Positions 7,310-10,814 of a stretch of DNA of 10,814 nucleotides are shown here, one piece after another (the stretch's first letter is position 1; the number at the start of each line of letters is the position of its first letter). Where the stretch lies: contig DIAY01000267.1 in assembly GCA_002414905.1 (NCBI GenBank), positions 1-10,814 on the forward strand, written 5' to 3'. The notes under the pieces were generated by a model. The model had not been told where the DNA came from and made no database searches. It saw only the letters and a program-made list of their open reading frames with translations. The DNA comes from Holophagales bacterium UBA5066. GTDB lineage: Bacteria; Acidobacteriota; Thermoanaerobaculia; UBA5066. A program made the translations under genes and the position numbers.

Positions 7310-8503
7310 TCAGAACCCGATGCGGGTCGTCAGGATCCCGCCGTACGCACCGTCGTTCGATCGGTAGACGGCCGCGACGTCCAGCTTCGCCTTGGGGTTC
7401 CCGAGCCCGATCCCGAACGTGTAGACGTAGGGCTTGTCGGGTGCCTCGAGATTCACCGTCACGCCGCCCCGAAGGTCGATGGCACCGAAGGAGAACTCGA
7501 GCCCGCCACCTGCGTTCCGGCTCAGCTGTCCTTCCGCGAGCGTTTCGTTCTTGCTCAGGTCGTAGTCGGCCGCAATCCGCATGCGGAGACTCTGGATGTG
7601 AAAAGAGGCCCCGATGCGCGACTGCTGGCCCATGACGACCGACGTGCCTCGATCGACCGTCGGAGCGACGTCGTCGTTGAAGGGGAACTGAGGGCGGTTG
7701 ACTCCCTTGAACACGCCGCCGAGCCGCAGGGCCCCGATGTTGACCACCGCGCCGACGTCGTACGAAAAGCGGGCCTTGGTCCTCTCGATGCCGCTCGCCC
7801 CTCGCCGGACGAACGTGGAGAGCTTTCCGATGTCGGTCGTGAAGGCGTCCTCCTCCTTGATCCCGGTCGTCCCGCGAATATAGCGGCCGGTGACGCCGAT
7901 GACGAGGTGACCGTCGACGAGCGGGATCGCTCGTGAGACGGAGTACTCCTGGAGAGTCAGCGCCCGGAACGCGACGACGGAGTCGTTGTAGGCGAAGCTC
8001 GTCGCCGGGTTGGTCCCGGTCGCGACGTGAACGAGGTCGGGACGGGCCACCGCCGCGGTCCAGACGGTCGAGCCGACGAAGACGCCCCACCCGTTGATGG
8101 CCGTTGCAATTGCCGACCGGCCGTCGCCGAGGACGCTCGTTCCCGGCTCGGAAAGGGCGAAGAGGCTTGCCCGGACCGCATCCGTGTCGGGGGAGCCGGG
8201 GCTGGCGAGCGCGACCGGGTCGTAGCCGGTGACACCCGAGAGCTTCGGGACGAACTCGCCGCTCGCGACGGCGAACTCCCCGTAGGCCACGGCCCCGCCC
8301 TTGCCTGAGGGCGTGAGGAGGGCCGGGTTGTCCACGAAGGCCGCCGGGTCGTCGCCCAGACCGACACTCGCCCCGCCGAGGGCGACCTGCCGTGCCCCGA
8401 AGGGGGCGAAGGGCATCTGGGCCGAGGCGGGGTTCATCGCAACGACGGACGCGACGGCGGTCAGGGTGAGCGTGGCGAGGGAAGGCACGCGCGAGTGTTT
8501 CAT
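7310..8503 (-). CDS. Outer-membrane beta-barrel-like protein, possibly TraF_2/PorV/UPF0164-like
   Basis: This 397-residue exported protein starts with a clear signal peptide (basic MKHSRVP, a hydrophobic core, then NPASA ending at residue 28). Directly after cleavage comes FGARQVALGGASVGLGDDPAAFVDNPALL-type sequence (about 35-63), characteristic of outer-membrane barrel families such as TraF_2, PorV or UPF0164, in which a Gly/Ala/Asp/Asn/Pro-rich N-terminus is followed by amphipathic beta-strands. The remainder alternates polar and hydrophobic residues with Gly and aromatics, e.g. GHLVIGVTGRYI and YVYTFGIGLGNPKAKLDVAAVY, and the chain ends in RIGF, a C-terminal Phe typical of BAM-inserted proteins. 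Any link to conjugation is not implied; the TraF_2 name reflects a domain family. No strong Shine-Dalgarno precedes the ATG at 8503, but the signal peptide fixes the start. Its cargo is unknown. It lies upstream of hydG on the same strand, which may be incidental. Confidence 0.75.
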   Translation of the reverse strand: MKHSRVPSLATLTLTAVASVVAMNPASAQMPFAPFGARQVALGGASVGLGDDPAAFVDNPALLTPSGKGGAVAYGEFAVASGEFVPKLSGVTGYDPVALASPGSPDTDAVRASLFALSEPGTSVLGDGRSAIATAINGWGVFVGSTVWTAAVARPDLVHVATGTNPATSFAYNDSVVAFRALTLQEYSVSRAIPLVDGHLVIGVTGRYIRGTTGIKEEDAFTTDIGKLSTFVRRGASGIERTKARFSYDVGAVVNIGALRLGGVFKGVNRPQFPFNDDVAPTVDRGTSVVMGQQSRIGASFHIQSLRMRIAADYDLSKNETLAEGQLSRNAGGGLEFSFGAIDLRGGVTVNLEAPDKPYVYTFGIGLGNPKAKLDVAAVYRSNDGAYGGILTTRIGF

Positions 8504-8607
8504 TCGGGCATCAGTTTAGACGCCTGCCGGTCCGGATCGCCCGTTCCGTCTTCCGCCTTGTAGGTTTCCTTTATGGCGGAGCGGGCGCCAGCCTCCGGCG
8601 GGGAAGG

Positions 8608-8970
8608 TCAGCGAGCCCGCACGAACACGACCTCAAAGGACTGCTGTTGGGCGGCCTGGAAGTAGATCCCCTTGAGCTGGTCGGTCGCCGGGTCGTATGT
8701 CAGTGTGTAGGTTGACCCGGGGTAGTTCACGTCGCGCAGCTCGACGAACACCTTCACCTCCGGTCCGTCCCGCGACGCCGACGCCCGGGCCACGTGGGTC
8801 GGATTCGGGTTGAGGTAGACGGCGTCGAGCTTCCCGTCGTCCCCGGCCTGCTTCACCTCGAAGATGTAGCCGCCATCCGGCCGGAGCCAGCGACCGAGGA
8901 GCATTCGGAATCCCTGCCCGGGCTCCGTGGTTGACGGAACCCGGGCGAGGTGTCTTCCTGTCGCCTTCAC
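8608..8970 (-). CDS. Small conserved protein of unknown function (GRWLRPDGGYIFEV domain)
   Basis: The predicted product is 120 residues. Its core, from LLGRWLRPDGGYIFEV through YLNPNPTHVARA, VFVELRDVNYPGSTYTLTYD and QLKGIYFQAAQQQSFEVVFV to the end, matches a small conserved bacterial domain that I know only as uncharacterised and that looks beta-rich, possibly a lipocalin-like or carbohydrate-binding fold (inference). I chose the GTG start at 8970 because GGAGGAAGG lies directly upstream with good spacing. The frame stays open to 9321 and would there add a hydrophobic stretch, but the intervening residues look non-coding and would run into the divergent carrier gene. Relatives, as I recall, usually carry an export signal; with this start there is none, so it would be cytosolic, or the true N-terminus has been lost. 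A later ATG at 8904 would leave just the core domain. It lies 104 bases upstream of the beta-barrel gene on the same strand. Confidence 0.72.
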   Translation of the reverse strand: MKATGRHLARVPSTTEPGQGFRMLLGRWLRPDGGYIFEVKQAGDDGKLDAVYLNPNPTHVARASASRDGPEVKVFVELRDVNYPGSTYTLTYDPATDQLKGIYFQAAQQQSFEVVFVRAR

Positions 8971-9036
8971 AGAGTCCTTCCTCCGCGAGCCGCTCTTCAA
9001 CGTTCCCTCGGCGCAGATCGACCTGAAGGGTTCGGC

Positions 9037-9051
9037 CTCGGAGCATCCGAG
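9037..9051. repeat. Perfect 6-3-6 inverted repeat, possible operator
   Basis: CTCGGA (9037-9042) and TCCGAG (9046-9051) are exact inverted copies around GCA. It sits 67 bases upstream of the GTG start of the small-protein gene, within the divergent control region. A regulator site is possible, but short palindromes are common in such GC-rich DNA. Confidence 0.3.
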
Positions 9052-9189
9052 TCCAAGAGACGAAGCCGTTTCCCGGGGCCCCGCCTGACAGCGAGGCCCT
9101 CTCTTTTTGTCCGGAGGCGACGAGGGTCGGCCGTGCTTTCGACGAGCCACGAGGGCGTTTCCACCTCTATGATCCCGAGGATTCCTCCG

Positions 9190-9232
9190 GGCGGGCCGAC
9201 GAGCCGGGCCGGTCCCCGGAGAGAGGCCCGCC
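9190..9232 (+). promoter_or_regulatory. Two-tier stem-loop in the carrier-gene leader
   Basis: The outer stem GGCGGGCC (9190-9197) pairs exactly with GGCCCGCC (9225-9232). An inner stem CCGGG (9204-9208) pairs with CCCGG (9215-9219). It ends 37 bases before the ATG and 20 before the Shine-Dalgarno, so in mRNA it would form a stable structure just upstream of the ribosome site. If the TATGAT at 9168-9173 is the -10 box, the element would lie at the very 5' end of the transcript. A regulatory role is inferred. Confidence 0.35.
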
Positions 9233-9269
9233 AAGAGACAGAGAGACAGAGCGAGGAGGCACCCTGCCG

Positions 9270-10688
9270 ATGGCCGAGGCCGCGAGAGAGAACGGGCGCA
9301 ACTTCCGGATGCCCCACACACTGGTGATCGTCGCGAGTCTCATCGTTTTCGTCCTCGTACTGTCGTGGCTGCTCCCCTCGGGGACGTACCAGACGGTGGA
9401 GAAGGCGGGGCGGCAGGTGACGGTCCCCGGCACCTACCAGCAGGTCGCGAAGATCTGGCTCGGGCCGCAGTGGCTCGTCGTCGCGCCGTTCCGGGGCTTC
9501 CTCGACGGCGCGCTCATCATCGGATTCCTCCTCGCCATCGGCGGCGCGTTCAGCGTCATCCAGGCGACCGGGACGATCGAGTTCGCCATCCGGAAGGTCA
9601 CCGCCGCGCTCGCGTCGCGGCCGGTCCTGGAAAAGCTCGTCATTCCCGTCCTGATGTCGGTCTTCTCGCTGGCCGGCTCGGTCTTCGGGATGGCCGAAGA
9701 GGTCATCCCGTTCATCGTCATCTGTATCCCGCTCGCGCTCTCGCTCGGGTACGACTCGATCGTCGGCGTGGCGATCCCGTTCCTCGGTGCGGCGTCGGGG
9801 TTCGGCGCGGCCTTCTTCAACCCCTTTACCGTCGGCATCGCGCAGGGGCTCGTCGGCCTCCCGCTCTATTCGGGTCTGGGCTATCGCGTGGCGACCTGGT
9901 TCGTGACGACGGGCGTGATGATCGCGTGGGTGATGGTCTACGCCGCGCGCGTAAAGCGGCGCCCCGAGATCAGCCCCGTCTTCGAGCTCGACCGGGGCCG
10001 CGACCGGAACGCGTTCGAGGGGTCGGGCGCTCTGGAGCCATGGACCTCGCGGCGGATCCTCGTCCTGTCCCTCTTCGTCGCGGCGATGGGCGTCCTCGTC
10101 TGGGGGATCCTGAAGAAGCAGTGGTTCATCGAGGAGATCGGCGCGCTCTTCCTCGCCATGGGGCTCGTGATGGGGATCGTCGCGGGCCTGAAGTCGAACG
10201 CGATCGCGACCGCGTTCGTCGCCGGGGCGAAGGACATGGTCAACGTCGCGCTGATCATCGCGTGCGGCCGGGCTCTCCTCATCATCGCCCGCGAGGCGAA
10301 GGTCCTCGACACGATCCTCTTCCACGGCGCAGGGCTCATCTCACTCCTTCCCGGGATCGTGGCCGCGCAGGTGATGTTCCTCGTCCAGTGCGTCATCAAC
10401 TTCTTCATCCACTCCGGGACGGCCCAGGCGGCGCTCACGATGCCGATCATGGCGCCGCTCGCCGACCTCGTCGGACTGACGCGGCAGACGATGGTCTACG
10501 CCTACCAGCTCTGTGAGCTCGTGAACCCGATCCTCCCGACGTCGGCGGTCACGATGGGTGTCCTCGGGATGGCGAAGATCCCCTGGGAGAAGTGGGCGCG
10601 CTGGTTCCTGCCGCTCATGCTGACGCTGATGGCCCTGGCGTTTCTCCTCCTGGTGCCGCCGGTGCTGACGCACTGGGGGCCGTTCTAG
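9270..10688 (+). CDS. yfcC: YfcC-family (DcuC superfamily) membrane carrier
   Basis: This 472-residue inner-membrane protein has about a dozen hydrophobic segments, starting at residues 16-36, 70-98, 122-137, 145-170 and 206-225, with a charged cytosolic loop at about 226-262, then further segments to 447-466. Family signatures are the inverted-topology repeats AGSVFGMAEEVIPFIVICIP (135-154), ASGFGAAFFNPFTVGIAQG (175-193) and INFFIHSGTAQAALTMPIMA (376-395). The family belongs to the DcuC/ion-transporter superfamily. Members are secondary carriers whose substrates are proposed to be dicarboxylates, amino acids or peptides, but are mostly untested, so the substrate is left open. The ATG at 9270 is supported by GAGGAGG (9253-9259) 10 bases upstream; Met14 at 9309 is a weaker alternative. 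It is at the expected family length and appears intact. The next gene starts 46 bases downstream on the same strand and encodes an exported protein, which suggests an uptake-and-processing pair. Confidence 0.9.
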   Translation: MAEAARENGRNFRMPHTLVIVASLIVFVLVLSWLLPSGTYQTVEKAGRQVTVPGTYQQVAKIWLGPQWLVVAPFRGFLDGALIIGFLLAIGGAFSVIQATGTIEFAIRKVTAALASRPVLEKLVIPVLMSVFSLAGSVFGMAEEVIPFIVICIPLALSLGYDSIVGVAIPFLGAASGFGAAFFNPFTVGIAQGLVGLPLYSGLGYRVATWFVTTGVMIAWVMVYAARVKRRPEISPVFELDRGRDRNAFEGSGALEPWTSRRILVLSLFVAAMGVLVWGILKKQWFIEEIGALFLAMGLVMGIVAGLKSNAIATAFVAGAKDMVNVALIIACGRALLIIAREAKVLDTILFHGAGLISLLPGIVAAQVMFLVQCVINFFIHSGTAQAALTMPIMAPLADLVGLTRQTMVYAYQLCELVNPILPTSAVTMGVLGMAKIPWEKWARWFLPLMLTLMALAFLLLVPPVLTHWGPF

Positions 10689-10734
10689 GGAACCGGCGCC
10701 GCCGAAGGTCCCGGCGGGCGGAAAGGCCGAGTCG

Positions 10735-10814
10735 ATGAAACTCCTCGCGCGAAGCGTCATCCTCACTTCGATGTGCGTCGGGGCGGCGCTCGCCGCCGGT
10801 GCCGTCCGGGGCGC
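10735..10814 (+). CDS. Start of an exported protein, cut by the right edge
   Basis: From the ATG at 10735 the frame is open to the window end, giving 26 codons. It begins MKLLARSVILTSMCVGAALA, a basic start followed by a hydrophobic core and small residues (AALAAGAVRG), which is a typical Sec signal peptide; a Cys at residue 14 lies inside the core rather than at a lipobox. AAGG (10723-10726) lies 8 bases upstream. It follows the carrier gene by 46 bases with no clear terminator, so the two are probably co-transcribed. In other genomes carriers of this superfamily often neighbour peptidases or amidohydrolases, but nothing of the mature protein is visible here. Confidence 0.65.
   Translation, partial: MKLLARSVILTSMCVGAALAAGAVRG

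Larger units (their letters stand above)
8971..9269. promoter_or_regulatory. Divergent intergenic region upstream of the carrier gene
   Basis: This 299-base region separates the minus-strand small-protein gene from the plus-strand carrier gene. It holds a perfect inverted repeat (9037-9051), a weak hairpin followed by CTCTCTTTTTG (9096-9109), a possible -10 box TATGAT (9168-9173) without a recognisable -35, a two-tier stem-loop (9190-9232), and a tandem AGAGACAG duplicate (9234-9249) leading into the GAGGAGG ribosome site at 9253-9259. I see no complete gene in it. Confidence 0.5.

Noticed and set aside
4715..7936. A 1073-codon plus-strand open frame spanning hydF, hydG and the barrel gene
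   Set aside because: It is antisense to three well-recognised genes. Its product is an Arg/Asp/Glu/Val-rich low-complexity sequence of the kind produced when GC-rich codons are read on the opposite strand, and it has no domain motifs.
7310..8503. Evidence of conjugation from the TraF_2-like resemblance
   Set aside because: The domain name is historical; no other transfer, mating-pair or mobilisation gene is present, and chromosomal barrels commonly show this N-terminal pattern.
9096..9109. Intrinsic terminator formed by a short stem and T-run
   Set aside because: The only available stem is 4 to 5 bp, and no confirmed plus-strand gene ends just before it.
8997..10325. A 442-codon minus-strand open frame opposite the carrier gene
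   Set aside because: It is highly charged (Asp/Glu/Arg) antisense of a membrane protein; the plus frame has the transmembrane pattern and family motifs.

Overview
This is a very G+C-rich bacterial window with tightly packed genes and strongly G/C-biased third codon positions. A protein with a signal peptide, beta-rich repeats and a C-terminal Phe looks like an outer-membrane beta-barrel, so the host is probably Gram-negative (diderm). A complete [FeFe]-hydrogenase maturation set implies an anaerobic or facultative H2-metabolising lifestyle. An Acidobacteriota-like or similar deep-branching high-GC phylum would fit, but the sequence alone does not settle the taxonomy.

Layout. (1) 1-1098, minus: N-terminal part of a Hanks-type Ser/Thr protein kinase running off the left edge. 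(2) 1278-2348, plus: class I (FbaB/DhnA-type) fructose-bisphosphate aldolase, transcribed divergently from the kinase across a 179-base spacer with two mutually exclusive stem-loops. A 13-bp GAGA-loop hairpin follows the aldolase and separates it from the convergent gene. (3) 2425-3312, minus: an unrecognised exported protein with four cysteines. (4) 3441-7192, minus: a compact hydG-hydF-hydE operon encoding all three H-cluster maturases. hydG and hydF are 12 bases apart, and hydF and hydE overlap by 4 bases (GTGA). (5) 7310-8503, minus: an exported beta-barrel-like protein. (6) 8608-8970, minus: a small one-domain protein of a conserved uncharacterised type. (7) 9270-10688, plus: a polytopic YfcC/DcuC-superfamily carrier. 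(8) 10735 to the right edge, plus: the signal peptide of another exported protein, probably co-transcribed with the carrier.

How the genes work together. The only clear pathway module is hydGFE. HydG makes CO and cyanide from tyrosine and delivers an iron-carbonyl-cyanide synthon, HydE processes it towards the 2Fe subcluster, and HydF is the GTPase scaffold that carries it to the apo-hydrogenase. No hydrogenase structural gene lies in the window, so the maturases must act on an enzyme encoded elsewhere. The aldolase is central glycolysis/gluconeogenesis; its head-to-head arrangement with the kinase suggests, but does not show, shared control.

I found no rRNA, tRNA, CRISPR array, insertion sequence or phage gene. 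The longest gene-free stretch is the 299-base divergent region 8971-9269, described below. I see no convincing evidence of a wholly novel multi-gene system; the most notable points are the stand-alone maturation operon, the uncharacterised exported proteins flanking it, and structured leaders before fbaB and the carrier gene.
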